A DNA stretch of 64,000 nucleotides from Miscanthus floridulus (taxonomy: Eukaryota > Streptophyta > Magnoliopsida > Poales > Poaceae), in assembly GCF_019320115.1 (NCBI RefSeq), contig NC_089593.1, forward strand, positions 11,375,908 through 11,439,907. The letters run 5' to 3'. The notes under the pieces were generated by a model. The model worked only from the letters and a program-made list of their open reading frames with translations, made no database searches and had not been told where the DNA came from. The position numbers were made by a program, and so were the translations under genes. Shown here one piece after another: positions 1 through 12,689 of this stretch (its first letter is position 1; every line of letters starts with the position of its first letter).

Positions 1-171
1 GAAAAAACAGACCAAAATCAACGACGGGCTGCCGGCACGGGCAGCCAGACAGAGCAGCAGGGAACAGAACACGCCCGCCATGGGTCAGTGTTCACTAGTA
101 CGGAGTACTAATCTACTTCTACAGTCGAGTGCACGCAGACGACGACTCCCTCCCCCGCTGACGACACTCTC

Positions 172-760
172 ACGTTACAAGGAGCATTGCAACATCATAA
201 GAAAGTACTTGCAACAGTACAATAATACTAGTTCAACATGGTCCACCCGACATTCTCATGTTATAAGGGGCATTGCAATATCATAAGGAAGTATTTGCAA
301 CCGTACAATAAGGGAGTGTTTGGTTCGAGCTACTAAACTTTAGTAGCTACTAAATGGTTTAGTCATTTTTAGTAACTCCAAAGTTTCTAGAGAGGACTAA
401 AGCTCTTTTAGTAGCTTTTAGTCATAGCGTTTGGTTGAAAAGTTACTAAAGTAACTAAAAACTACTAAATTTAGTAGCTACTAGTCGAACCAAACAGGCC
501 CTAATACTCGTTCAACATGGTCCATCAGACACTCTAAAGTATAAGGAGCATTGCAACATATTATTTTGGAGCATAGCAAACATAAGATGGAGGTACTTGC
601 AACATATTATTTCAAACCACTGAAACAACTTAACTGCAAAAACGTATTAATCTGGATTTTCAGCATTGCAACATATGATTTAAGTAGTTGCAATAGACCA
701 TACCAGTTCAACATGGTCAATTACAGTCTCAGAAAATGGTATAATAGAAACTCATGTGCT
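172..760. repeat. Degenerate tandem repeat, unit about 90 bp
   Basis: Recurring blocks 'aaggagcattgcaacat', 'cttgcaacagtacaataat' and 'gttcaacatggtcca' appear at about 172-258, 259-540 (split by a MITE), 541-640 and more weakly to 760. The first two units align over nearly their whole length; later units are eroded. No coding capacity is convincing. The second unit carries the inserted MITE, so the first serves as an uninterrupted reference for the same sequence. Confidence 0.6.
312..501. mobile_element. Tourist-like MITE (PIF/Harbinger type) with TAA target duplication
   Basis: A 190-bp element starts GGGAGTGTTTGGTTCGAG and ends with the near inverse CGAACCAAACAGGCCC. It is flanked by TAA at 309-311 and 502-504. 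The neighbouring repeat unit at about 222-236 reads 'gtacaataatactag' with a single TAA, i.e. an empty site, which confirms both ends and the 3-bp duplication. Inverted ends of the GGGCCTGTTTGG type and a 3-bp TWA target are typical of Tourist elements. No coding capacity. Confidence 0.85.
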
Positions 761-2517
761 TTTGCCATACTTCACACGCAACTGTGTAGTACCCAAAACA
801 AGATCCAGAGATGAGAAACCCAACTACAATGAACTCTAGTATCACTAGATGAACTACACACTAGAAAACACAGGGCGCGGCAACAGTCCAGTGTTGATTA
901 AATCAGAGAGAGAAAAAAACTGTGAGGCTCGAAACTAAGTAAATATACTCTCCATCTATCATGTCTTCTTTCATCCGTGGTTTACCTAAACTTTAAATAA
1001 GGACCGTAGATAATTGTTGAGCATCACTTGGAGCATGCAAAATATATATCAGTTCAGACAGGGCGGACCAATTGGACAGCTCAAGAGCATGGATCAATTG
1101 AACAGCTGAAAAAAGGTGCACATCATTAGAAAATAATCCAAGATGTGAGCCGCGACTACAACTGGTTGAGAAGGCATAAAATTGTTATCCATGAAACTGA
1201 AACATGTGCTAAACTATTTGGCAAAAGGCATTCGAACTATTACCCATGAAATATATACTAAATTATTACTGAGGTGGTAGATATATAGAAAATATCGTTA
1301 AAACAATAACATATCTATTCATTTATTAAATACTTCATATGGCTAGCTAGAAATCTTATTTTCAAACTTACAATAAAGTTACAAAACTAATACAATGAGA
1401 GTGTCAGGAAAGCTCAGCACTAAGCTATGTCATCTTAAATGTCCCTATAGTAGTGCAACAGGTTCACCTGCGGCTGAGTGTATGAGCATAGGCTTCCTCT
1501 TCCTATGTTTTAGGCAGCCATTAAGTGTGGATGACCTAGAAAGTCAAGGCATGATTTGTGGAGAAACGCAGTTCGAGCTGAGATGAATCATTTAAGCAAT
1601 TAAGGAATGATGAGTCTCTTAAGATTCCAATCACAGTAAGGAAACTTTGTTCAAATTCTTCCTCAAAATAACATTCTAATGATGCCTACACAGGTAAGTA
1701 GCTTGTCCCATATATGCAGTGATCAATGCTGTACACAGCATGGATCATGGATGTAAAAGCAACCTGTCTAAGAAATTTTATCAGAGAGAATAATTTACCA
1801 TATATTGCTTGTAGGATGAAATACAGGGAAAATGAGTTTGCATTAGATTTTATTCACCTATATGAACAGCTGAAACCTAATAGTAAACAGGTACCCCAAA
1901 GATGAAGGCATATGAAATTATGATGTCAAAGTTGTCAAAGGTAGATAAAGACAGCGTCCAAGGGTAACACCATCAATGGCACCACAAATAGTATTAGAGT
2001 AAATATAGATGATACTGAACAGTGTGGATTGTGGAGCATCCTAAGTAAATTCTGATGGCAACTACATAAGGTGTTCCAAACGCAATAAGGACAGAATCCT
2101 GATGTTGAAATGCAGTATATAAGAACTCATCATCACTAATGAGAACACATGTTGCATTTGCAGGGTATTTATCAAAATAAATTTTGGAACACAATATTTA
2201 GTAACTTATTCAACACTAAAAGTAAATGCAGGTAATCTGTAGCAACAAATCTAGGTAAGTGCAAGTAATTTGTAGTGTAAATAATTTCTCTATGATAGCA
2301 ATTCCAATAAATTGAGAATAAAATACCCAATACTTTTAAGAGAAAATTTGACGTGGTGAGAGTGTTGGCAATCTCAGCGCAGAATCGCAGTGGCGGCGAC
2401 GACGACGTTTGCATAACAATAGAGATGGGATTCTGTAAAGGAAAAAGGAGGAAAAGGAAAAAAAAGATACCTTGTGCTCATTTTATCGAACATATTCACT
2501 ACAGCTTCATGGAACAA
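505..2517. other. Intergenic DNA, no gene recognised
   Basis: AT-rich sequence with only short open frames that have no recognisable domain. The left part overlaps the eroded tandem repeat. I see no tRNA fold, splice-consistent exon chain or transposon terminus that I could defend. Confidence 0.5.
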
Positions 2518-2654
2518 AGCCTGTTCGTTTGGCTGTGGCTTGTCGTAAACGATCGTAAATTTCCAGCCGGAACAGTATTTTTCTCTCACACAAACCAGCC
2601 AGCAGTACTTCTTCACGAACCAGCAACGATACGAACCAGCCAACCGAACAGGCT
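2518..2654. mobile_element. Small hAT-like MITE of the 'GCCTGTTCG' family
   Basis: The ends are AGCCTGTTCGTTTGGCTG and, inverted, AGCCTGTTCGGTTGGCTG, enclosing about 137 bp of GGCTGG/CCAGCC-rich sequence around a 'tttctctcaca' core. Related elements lie at about 43734-43837, 44732-44840 and 52148-52265. An exact 8-bp target duplication is not visible, so assignment to hAT rests on size and terminal style. Confidence 0.6.
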
Positions 2655-3480
2655 TGTAGACGCCGGCACTGAATTCGATGGCCGATGGCAACGTCGAGCA
2701 CATGGGAGCAGGAGGAGGCATGGAGGCTGCAGATGCCCCGCCAGAGTCGGCACTGTTTTCTTCCCCATCGCCGCAGCGGGATCCATGCGGACTGGTGCCA
2801 CGAGCGGCAAGCGCCGGGATGGAGATAGCACGGGTGCGGCGGCGACCGCAGGCGACCATTTTCGACGTGGCGTCGCGTAGGCCTGCACGCCGCCGCGGTC
2901 GAGGTCGAGCCACGCCACCTCCGCGTTCACGCACCGCCGCAGGCCCTGCTGGGATCGCGCGCCGGGGTACCACGCTCGCCTGCGCTAGGTCCAGCACGTG
3001 AACCAAGGACGCCGGGCTTGCCCGCGCTGGGTCCGGCTGCACCAAGAATGGCACACCCACCTGTGCCTGCCGCCTGGAATGCTGCCGGCCCTACCGACAA
3101 CGGGGACGCCCGTTCACACGCTCGCCCACCAAGCTGCCGCCCGGCCATGGCAGGGCGAGGCGCCCTCTGCCACCGGCGCGGCGGTGAGGCGCCCGGCGCC
3201 CCCGAGGTTGGCCTCTTCTCGGCCGGAGGGAGCCAGCGGCGCTGAGCGAGCGAGTTGGGGCAAGGCCGGCGCTGAGGATAGTGAGCGCCGCCGTGCGCGG
3301 AAGGCCGAGGCCCGAGACACGAGGCGTAGCGTAGCCACGAGCTCAGGGGAAAGCTCTGGAGAGGCTGGTTGCTGTGCCTGTTTTAGACGTCAGATCAAAA
3401 TCGGATGGACCAAAACTTAAGAGTGACGTGGGCCAATCACGTGCTCGAGCTTGTCTCAGGATTAGAAGTAAAGAGATAGA
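2655..3480. other. GC-rich block, unassigned
   Basis: Strongly GC-rich with overlapping long open frames on both strands, the usual artefact of high GC content. None shows a recognisable domain. The last ~90 bp (3393-3480, from 'gatcaaaatcgg') resemble 56790-56872, which also follows a GC-rich stretch, so the block may be the end of an unrecognised repeat family rather than a host exon. Confidence 0.4.
3393..3480. repeat. Dispersed repeat, partner at 56790-56872
   Basis: Both places read, with substitutions and small gaps, 'gatcaaaatc(c/g)...ggac.aaaa...gacgtggcccaat...gcttg.ctcagg.ttagaa'. The shared segment is about 85-90 bp. Family unknown. Confidence 0.5.
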
Positions 3481-3897
3481 GTAATGATATCTTTCGGCTA
3501 ATTCATCAATTCTCCTTGATGAAGTCATCAATTGAGATTTGGTTCATCGGCGATTGGAGGAGGAGGCCAGCCACATGCTTCCTGTAGTGGACCATCATAA
3601 CCTGAAAAAACCATGAGGCTAAAACTTAAGGTGGTGCCAAATGTGAACGAGTGAAATGAAAAAAAGAAATGGACATTGGAAAACACGAACCATATCAAAT
3701 TGAATGGTCTTCTTCCCATCCCAGAAATCCATATAAATCATCACACAAAGACCACAGCCATACCTTGAAAGGAACCACAAAAGAAATAAATTATAATGAG
3801 GTAAAAATAACAGTAGGTCAATGATTTAGAAAAAAAAATTATATTCACACATTGCCAAAGAGGTGCAGCATGCACTTATAGTGGCCCAACATCACAC
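3481..3897. other. Intergenic, nothing recognised
   Basis: AT-rich, no supported gene, terminus or RNA. Confidence 0.4.
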
Positions 3898-4957
3898 ATG
3901 CTTGATCATTTTCGTGCAAATGGGCCTAAGTTTTGGTGGATTATCACTAGTGGTCTCACTCATGTCTTAGACCATAGAAATCTTACCAAAGCTCAAAAGG
4001 TTCTCTTTGAACTCGATGCACATGCCTATTGCTTTCTAATGGATGCTTTGAGTTTGGAGATTTATTATAGGTTGGATTACAAAGGAACCGCCCGTGAGTT
4101 GTGGGAGACAATCAACCGCCTCTATGGTGACTCCTCCACAAATGATGATGACAAAGTCAAGGAGGAGGTGCATGAGTGTCTCGAGCATGACCACAATTTG
4201 GTGATTGTGGAAGATTGCTCCACCTCATGGTCAAGTGATGATGATGATCGATCTACCACAAGTTCACTTGACAAGATTGATGATGATGCCTGAAGTGATG
4301 CAAATAATGATGCTACTCCATGCACACTTGATGGCGATGATGATGGATCATGCTCGGATGACATTGCTACTACAAAGGTCACCCACTACATCACATTGCT
4401 TCATGTCATAAGGTGACACCAAGGTATCTAATGCAAATATGATTGATCTTGATTCATATGAGGAGCTTCTAGATAGGTTTGGAAGCATGATCAAAGCTTT
4501 AGAAAAATAGATGGCTAAAACCGAAAAATTAAAAAATTAAAACTCTTTTCTAAAGGAAACATGTGAACAACAAAAACATCTACTTTATGTTACTACTTGT
4601 TCACATGAGGAGTTAAAATTAGCTCATGAGGAACTTAGTGTTGCTTATGGTAACTTGGTACAGGACCATGCTTTTCTCACTAAAGAGTTTTTTAATGGAA
4701 AAATTAAAACTAGTGAGAGCTCATCATATGGGTCAATTTATCAATCACATATTGTTGCTAACCCTTATGATGTAGGCAAGAAGCATGTATACACCTCTTG
4801 TGATGATCTATTAGCTATGCCATGTTCTTCCCATATAGATGCTTGTTCTACTTCTATGTCTTGTGAGACTAACCTTTTGATGGAGAACAATGAACTCAGA
4901 AGAGAAGTGAAGAATTCACTACAAGAGATGTGTCGGTTTATGATGTTTATGGCATGA
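3898..4957 (+). pseudogene. Broken Ty1/copia gag fragment
   Basis: The first open stretch (3898-4293) encodes a gag-like core with the order FWWIITSGLTHV, then ELWETINRLYG, as in copia gag/UBN2-type proteins that package element RNA. The second stretch (4655-4957) carries CDDLLAMPCSSHIDACSTS and ENNELRREVKN, which I recognise as the coiled-coil C-terminal part of SIRE-like grass gag. The two are separated by stops and frame changes, and no zinc knuckle, protease or polymerase follows. It ends just before the solo LTR at 5011. That LTR could instead be this fragment's own 3' LTR, but the 5-bp repeats on both sides of the LTR favour independent insertion. Confidence 0.65.
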
Positions 4958-5010
4958 CATCTCATCAAAAGGTCACTAAATCAATTAGTTTATGACTTAT
5001 GTTTTGAAGG

Positions 5011-6586
5011 TGAAAGCATCTAGGCCCCTAGTTGGATTTCGGTGATTAATGTCAATACAAGATTACTATGACTAACGTGTGTTTTGCAGAGGCAATTAAG
5101 TTAGGTCATGGTAATGGAGATCGATTGGGCAATCGAGGTTGTCATACCCCTACGATGGAAATCGTTTCGGTTTTTAAAGGATGGACGACAAGGTTAAGGA
5201 TAACTAGTTCTAAGTATCGATTGGAGTTGGAGAGACACTTAGAGTAGTTTAGGACTTTGTTTTTCCTTTGGCCGTACTATTAAGGGGGGTATGAATGGGT
5301 AGCTTGACCTAGTTGAGTCTAGTGAGTTAGGTGTGGTGCACACTTGTTAAAACTAGCTCTAGGTAGCTCCTATGAATGCCTAAGATCCTTTGGAGCAAAC
5401 TTCATTCACATATGTTCGAAAGTTGGAAGTGAATGGAGGGTCAAACACTGACCGGACGCTGGCTCCGGTGCGACCGGACGCTGGCCGTAGGGTCCGGTCA
5501 GTTCATTTGACCGTGAAGAACAAGTCTGGTGTGACCGGACGCTGGAAGGTCGTGTGACCGGATGCTGAGGGCTAGCGTCCGGTCAACTCCAGTAAGGGTC
5601 CAGACTTGGGAAAAAGTGACCGGACGCGTCCGGTCAGTGGTGACCGGACCCTGAGTATCCAGCGTCCGGTCGTTTACAGTAAGCATCCAAGAGCGATCGA
5701 ACACGTCCGGTCGGTACTGACCGGACCCTGACAGTGTCCGGTCATCACTTGAAAACTGTTCGCGGGTTGAACTGACCGGAGCATCCGGTCAAAACGATCG
5801 GAGCGTTCGGTCATCCCGCAGAAGCTCATAACGGTTCGTTTTTAGGCTGCCTTATAAATAGAAGCTCCACTCGTGAGTGGAGTAACTTTTGCTCATTCCA
5901 ACAGCTGAGAAACACGTTTATGAATGCCAAGAAGAGCAAGGTCCTAGTGAGGTGTTTGTGATTTGAGAATCCAAGAGAGTAGCCTCACTAGCAAATCAAG
6001 AGTAGCAAAGTGTGCATCCATCTTCTCATTAGGCTTCGCATGGTCAAGTGAGAGTTCGTGCTTGTTACTCTTGGTGATTGCCATCACCTAGACGGCTTGG
6101 TGGCGATTGGGAGTTTGGTGTTCACCCAGCGGAGCTTATGGGTGACCCAACTCAAGTTGTGAGCGGTTTTGGGTGATTCGCCGCGACGGAGTGTCGAAGA
6201 ATCAACCCGTAGAGAGCACTTGATCCTTACGCGGATCAAGGGGGAGCTACACCCTTGCGCGGGTGCTCCAACGAGGACTAGTGGGGAGTGGCGACTCTCC
6301 GATACCTAGGCAAAACATCGCCGCGTTCCTTTCTCTCTCTATTTACTTTGAGCACTTACCTTGAGTATTTACTTTGAGCAATTCAATACTTGTTTTACAT
6401 CCATAGAATTGCTTGCTAGAGTAAGTTTGGAACATAGGTTGCGAGTTCGTTGTGCATTAGTTTAATAGAAACATTTTTCTAGGCACAAGGGGTTAATTGG
6501 GCTATCCGTAGGATTTGATTATTGCAAGAGAATTTCGAATTAGACCAATTCACCCCCCCCCCCTCTTGGGCATCTTGATCCTTTCA
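5011..6586 (+). mobile_element. Solo LTR, copia family A (TSD GAAGG)
   Basis: Begins TGAAAGCATCTAGGCCCCTA and ends CATCTTGATCCTTTCA, flanked by GAAGG at 5006-5010 and 6587-6591. The same family supplies the 5' LTR at 60003-61626, which is followed by a primer binding site and gag; this fixes family and strand. Inside are a cluster of ACCGGACGCT/AGCGTCCGGT motifs (5450-5812), AACGG at 5830-5834 and TATAAATA at 5853-5860. A solo LTR is the usual product of recombination between the two LTRs of one element. Confidence 0.88.
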
Positions 6587-6613
6587 GAAGGAATTTAAAC
6601 TCCTTGACAGAAG

Positions 6614-7102
6614 TTGGCTGATCTCAAGGCTTATCGGCGTGCCCATGGATTATGTGATCACTGTGGAGAGAAGTGGAATCATGACCACAAGTGTGCGCAG
6701 CAAGTGGGACTCCATGTACTGGATGAGCTCTACGCTCTTTTCTCTGACGACATGGTAGACTATCCGACACCAGATGGCGATAATGGGCCAGAGCCAAAAG
6801 AAACCTGTTGTTGTCTATCCTCTGACACTATAGCCCAATCTGGGGTAAAGACATTGCAATTCCAAGGCATGTTTCAGCAGCAGCCGGTCTTGATCCTACT
6901 GGACTCAGGTAGCTCCTCCTCATTCATCAGTCAGCAGTTACTGTCTCAACTGTATTTCAACCTAGTTCAGTGCCCTTCACTAGCTATTAAGGTAGCCAAT
7001 GGTGAGCTTATGCAGTGTTCTGCTCAATTGCCGGCAGCAGTATGGAGTATTCAGCAGTATCAGTTTACTCATGATTTGAAGGTCTTGCCCATCACACACT
7101 AT
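6614..7102 (+). pseudogene. Gypsy gag zinc knuckle and aspartic protease (5' part)
   Basis: The gag end has a CX2C..H..C knuckle, CDHCGEKWNHDHKC, which binds element RNA. After about 70 residues comes a retropepsin with the catalytic triplet in LLDSGSSSSFI, which would process the polyprotein. The protease is cut at residues corresponding to 'ITHYD': the copia element inserted after 7102, and the rest (YDIILGMDWL) resumes at 17277 with an early in-frame stop. The frame is open from 6614, but the true start codon lay further upstream and is lost. Confidence 0.85.
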
Positions 7103-8492
7103 TGAAGGGAACTGTGACGCCTAAGAGGGGGGTGAATTAGGCAACTTAGAAAATCTAACTCTTAAACTATGGCCTCTTTTTCTAACCTTAGCAAAACCTA
7201 TGCAAAAGATAAACTATCTAAATATGCAACTACGGTTTTGCTAGTGTGTTGCTATCTATACCGCAAAAGAAGTAATACAATCAATGTAAATGTGGAAGCT
7301 AAAGAGCAAGGTAGAGATATGCAAACTCTCATCGATGACTCTGGTATTTTTACCAAGGTATCGAGAAGCGTGTAAGCTTCCCCCTAGTCCTCATTGGAGC
7401 CCCTCGCAAGGAATCCCTCACAAGGGCCAAGCTCTCGGTCGAGTAACTCCGTGGATAGCCTCGGGCCTTCTCCGCGCACAAGTGGGTCTCCGATGTGCCT
7501 TCTAGCAAGCCTCTCCTGGATGCTCCCCGCTGTCTTCACTATCAAGCTTCCGGTCGAAACACCGTGGGTCTTGTTCCCCCCGGTACATGGTGGCGCCCAC
7601 ACCACAAACACGGTTGGTGTGATCTCGCAAGACTACAAGCCCCTCCGATGTACAACAATGGTGCGAGCAAGCACCGAGTGGTAAGAGGTATGCAAACCTC
7701 ACTAAACACTAGGCCTAAACCTAGAGCAAGCGCATAAGCGGTGGTCTAATCAACCTAAGCACTTTGCATAGCACCTATTCTAATCACCTAATGAATCACT
7801 AAGTACTATGCAAGTGGAGATCACTAAAATAGTGTATCAACACCCTTGATATGTTTCCTCAGCTCCACTCATCTCAAATGGCCGGTTGGGGGTTGTATTT
7901 ATAAGCCCCACTGAGAAAGTAGCCGTTGGGGACGGAATCCCACTTTTCTGGTACTGATCGGACGCTGAGGTCGTCCTGATCGGACGCGTCCGATCATCCC
8001 TACCGTTGGAGCCACGATCCACTGATTGGACACTGCCAGTGTCCGGTCATATGCCACCGGACGTGTCCGGTCGCATTTTCACCGCTCTGGAACCTCTCTG
8101 TACTCGACCAGACTCTACTGTCCTACGTCTGGTCGATCTACCACCATCGTTCAGTCCAATGTTCGGTCGCTGCTGCTGACGCCTGTTGTCGAGCCTTTTG
8201 ATCGGAGCGTCCGGTCGCTTCTGTGAGCTCGTTTCTTTGTGATCTTGCGTACGTCTTGGTTCCTATCTTTGTGCTTGGACTTTGCTTGATATCTTGGGTC
8301 TTTTCTTGTGCTCCTAGGGTCTTGCTTATGGTGTTGATCATCGGATCATCACGTCGCCTTCGTCCAAGTCACGTCTTGCATCCTATTGAACTATAAAACA
8401 ATCACTTGCAAATTCATTAGTCTAATTTGGTTGTGTTGGTCATCAAACACCAAAATCCAAAGTAAATGGACCAAGGGTCCATTTTCCTTACA
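7103..8492 (-). repeat. 3' LTR of the nested copia element
   Basis: On the minus strand it begins TGTAAGGAAAATGGACCC and ends GTTCCCTTCA. It contains a motif cluster (about 7955-8220), AACGG (complement of 7923-7927) and TATAAATA (complement of 7896-7903). It lacks about 30 bp of the motif cluster present in its partner LTR. Confidence 0.9.
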
Positions 8493-9822
8493 ATCTCCCT
8501 CTTTTTGGTGATTGATGACAACACAACCAAAGCAAGCAAATAATAAAAATTTGGAATTTAAAAACTATCTACTTGCTAGGATGCAATGCAAGGGGCAAGG
8601 TTATACGACGTTAAAAGATACTACATGTAAGACTAAAAGATACTACATAAAAACTTATCTTGCCCTTGCAAAATGTCCCCATGTGGTATTATGGATTTAA
8701 GCCTTGTTTCTTACAAATTCTCTCCATTACATAGGCAATCCATAATACACTATCCTCCATTTCTCGGACTATTACCACTTGTAAATTATTAATGCTTGCT
8801 TTTGGTCCTCTAAATTCTCCTCCTTTGGAATCAAACGCCAAAAAGGAAGATATTAGTAGCACAAGGGAGGGTCAAACTTTGTGATCCTTTATGTGGAGGG
8901 TGGAATAGGTCATAAAATTTGACTCTCACATTATATAGACTAAGCTCTCCCTAAATATATGCATACATATGGTAGAAGGCAAAGCATATGCATAGTTGGC
9001 AAATTATTGCTTAAGGGAATTTAATCCATATAATGCATGGAGAAAGCATATAAATATCAAAATGAAATCAACATGATGATATCGGTTTAGAAATACCACA
9101 TGTGGAAACCAATTTGATTTCTACCACTTGCAATAGATGGTGGATATTTGTAGTATGATGCTTAACTCTGGGGACTCCATTTTCCTTGCAATGAGACTAC
9201 TACACACATGATAAGCTTGGAAATATGTTAGTCTCAAAGCATCCAACTTGTAGAGTAACTTCCCCCTAAATTTGTGCACACAAGTATGGAATACTTGTAG
9301 GAAACATGCACATTGATTTAGAATCAAAAATACTACTTGAAAGATGACATCACATGAATGTGAGAGTCATTTTCGAAGGCAATATTCGGGAGAAACTATC
9401 TACAAGTTGGACTATGGCACATATTAGATGAACAATCAAAAGATAAGCTATGTGACGTGCTCCTAAACAATTTTGAACCATGTAGGTTTGCTCCAAGGGT
9501 TAAGAATAAAACCGAGCAGGCCTACCATAAGATATACCTAGTGTATGCATGACAAAAGATATAAGCATGCAAATGCAAACATAGGCATGAAAAAGTAACT
9601 AGATGCTTAAAGATACCGATTTGTAAGAAATACCACTTATAGGAAATGCAAATTGATACTACTTGAAGGAAATTGAATCTAGTTACCTAACATGGGAAGA
9701 GAAATTTGGGTCCATAGTATTCACTAACCCACTTGACAATGTTTTTGTCCATCATGATGCACCCCATGAAATGCACCCATACTTTGCCAAGTCTCCAAAT
9801 TCCCCGAAGTCCATTGGACTTC
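8493..9822 (-). other. Non-coding 3' internal region of the nested copia element
   Basis: AT-rich, no open frame with retroelement domains. In a complete copia element this side would hold pol; here gag is followed directly by this stretch and the polypurine tract, indicating loss of pol. Confidence 0.6.
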
Positions 9823-11959
9823 TCACTTTCCTTTCGGGATCCAAACCTTCTTAGTGCTCTTCATATTGGAAATTATTTCCTTTGGCACCCAAAAGCATTT
9901 GACCCCATTGTTGGCTTGCTTGTTCACCTTGATGGCCACCACCTTGTCATTTTTCTTCTTCTTTAACAAGTATGGTGTGGAGGCCTTCTTGTCCACCTTG
10001 TTGGTGTAGGTGTTGGAGAGCTTGCTTGTTTGCTTCTTCTCTTTCTTCTTTGCTCCTCCCCCATTCTTCACCTTGCACTCATAGGAGTTGTGACCTTCCT
10101 TGTGGCACATGTAGCAAACCACGGGCTGTCCTTCATCAAGCTTCTTCACTCCCTTTATGGTGTTATCTTGATGAAGTCGGGCTTGCTTCACCTTGCCTTT
10201 TACTTGAGTCAAGTCCTTAGTGAGGTGAGCTACTTCTTGCTTGAGTTGCTCATTCTCCTTTGCAACCTTTTGTGTGCATGTGTCTACAACAACTTTCTTA
10301 ACACAAACTTGGTTGCACAAAGATGAGTCTAAACATAAATCATTGCAAGAAGTACAGGCATCCTTTTTAGACATGTTTAAGATAGAACTTTTCTTTTTAG
10401 ATGCCTTGGTGGAGGTTGTACTAATGGCTTCAAGATTAACAACTTTATTAGTTAGCTCATCATAATGTTTGCACATGGTTTCCATTTTAGCAAGCAAACT
10501 TTTATAAGCATCTTGTGAGCTAGCTAACTTTTCTTTTAAGTTTTCATTTTTCTTTACAAGTTACTCATCATTGATTGTGCATGCATTTGTTGTTGCACTA
10601 GCCTTAAGTTGCTCAATTTTAGTAGATAGTTCAACATTGAGATTTGCAAAGTTCTCATATTGTTCAAGCAAAGTTTTGTTTGCTTCTTGTGAACTATCTA
10701 GCTTTTCTTTTAATTTTCCAAGCTTCTTTTGTTGACTAGTGCAAACTTTAGCATAATTAAGATTTTGTTGCATAATTTCATCATAAGAAGGCATTTCATC
10801 ATCACTATCACTCTCACTAGAGGATGAGCTTTTGTTACCTCGTGCCATAAGGCACACACGAGAAGAGCTTGATGATGAGTGCTTGCGGCCTCGCCTCTTG
10901 TGATGGTGTTCTTCTTCACTTGAAGAATCATCCCATGACCTTATTGATGTGAGGGATTGGTTCTTGCATGTCTTCTTGTTTGTCTTGGGTGTGGGCTTAT
11001 TTGGACAAACTTCCACAAAGTGCCCTAACTTGCCGCATCCATAGCATCCTCTCTTTCTTTGCTCATTTCTTTGATTGGTGAAAATGAGATCTTGAATTTG
11101 GATGGGTACACCCTTGACATTGAGCATTTGGATCATCTTCTTCACCTTGTTGATTAGTTTGATTGATTCTTCATTAAGGTCAGAGGTGGAGGAGGAAGAT
11201 TCATCATCTTCACTTGAATCTTCATCATCATCCTCATCTTCTTCTTCATCTTCACTTGAGGAGCTTGAGCTTGAGCTTGTCTCAACTTGCTTGCCCTTCA
11301 TCATCTTTTTCTCGCTACATGCAAGATCTTTGCCTTTGCTCGATGAAGAGGCTTCGCCTTGACCCATCTTACGTGACATTTCAAATACCACTATCTTGCC
11401 AATGACTATGCCCGGGGTCATGGTGCTCAAGTTCTCCATGTTGTGAAGGATGATGATGATGCTTGCATATTTCTTTTGTGGTAGCATGGAGATGATCTTC
11501 CTCACGATGTCCACATCATCTAGCTTTGTTAATCCTATTGAAAGGAGCTCATTGATAATTAGATTCAAATGAGAATGCATATCACAAACAAGCTCATCAT
11601 CATTCATTGTAAAGGAATCATAATTTTGTTTAGCTAGACAATGTTTTTGCTCATGGACATTAGATGTGCCGTCATGGAGCTCTTGAAGTTTTAACCAAAT
11701 TTCATGTGTCGTATTTAAAGTGAACACTTGGTTAAACACATCCATACTAAAAGATTCTAACAAGCAATTTTTAGCTCTAGCATTGAAGTGCATTTCTTTT
11801 TCATCACTCTTTGTGGGTTTTCGGGATTCTTAATGGGTTTCATCCCATCATGAGTGACTCTCCAAACATCTAAATCAACCGCCTCAAGGTAGCAAGCCCT
11901 TCTAGCTTTATAATAGGGGAAGTTAGTGTCGTCAAAGTGTGGAGGCCTAGAGGTATCCA
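9823..11959 (-). pseudogene. Copia (SIRE-type) gag, broken
   Basis: Minus-strand open stretches at 11757-11959, 10561-11793 and 9823-10497 form one gag. Order: an N-terminal PHFDDTNFPYYKARR region, the gag core (EIWLKLQELHDG), a Ser/Asp/Glu-rich segment, a CCHC zinc knuckle CYGCGKLGHFVEVC (about 11005-11055), then long Glu/Lys-rich coiled coils and a second Cys/His cluster (CYMCHKEGHNSYEC). The ATG lies across the nested insertion at 15771-15769, so the first codons are separated from the rest by 3.8 kb. A frame change near 11770 and a stop near 10560 also break it. Confidence 0.85.
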
Positions 11960-12356
11960 CTGTCGACAGAATATGCTCGGTAGTCCACCAAGGGGTATCC
12001 AGCGATGGTAGATTTGTCGGTGGGGGTGCGCGTAATCAAGAATCGGATGGTGACACAAGGGGCAGAGATAGCGATTTAGACAGGTTCGGGCCGTCTAATC
12101 GACGTAATACCCTACATCTTGTGTCTTTGGTATATTGTATTGATCTATAGTAGATCCGATCTGATAGATCCTATCCACTAGGGGACCTCTACCTCTCCTT
12201 ATATACTCTGGAGGAGGTAGGGTTACAAATAAAGTAGCCTATTTGGTACTATACAATGTCTTGTGGTGCACGCCGAGCAGCGCCGTGCACGCCTTAATCT
12301 TGTGGACCGGGCCACCTCTGATGGTGCAGCCCATGTCTTAGGGGCCATACCCCCAT
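11960..12356 (-). repeat. LTR of the LARD-like element (left copy)
   Basis: Matches 15365-15761 almost base for base, from CTGTCGACAGAATATG to GGCCATACCCCCAT. The high similarity implies a fairly recent insertion compared with the host copia element. Confidence 0.8.
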
Positions 12357-12689
12357 AGCTAGTCCCCAAGCCTGATAGTAGGTGATACAGTCACATGGTG
12401 CCAGGGTCATAAAGTAGAAGACCAGCCAAGCAGATAGCCAGTCCTCGGGCGTAGCCTCGAGATGAGAACAAGCACATTCACCGCAAGGTGAAGTGTGCCC
12501 ACTTAGTCCTCGAGCCTGCTGGAAGATGAAGAATGAATCTTGTAGCAGGGTCAAAGAAGTATGAAAGCTTGCTGACGTCATCTAACATGCGCGTATCAAG
12601 ACCCTAGACGTGTAGCCCAAGATCAGCACCCTGATCCGAATAGCATGGAGCAGCTTGATAGCACACCGACGAGACGTAGCAAGATCCAA

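Noticed and set aside
2374..3060. 228-codon minus-strand frame in the GC-rich block as a gene
   Set aside because: Runs through the MITE at 2518-2654 and has no recognisable domain; overlapping frames exist on both strands.
5450..5812. The CCGGACGC cluster as a bacterial-type operator or integron site
   Set aside because: It lies inside plant LTRs upstream of a TATA box and occurs in several LTR families.
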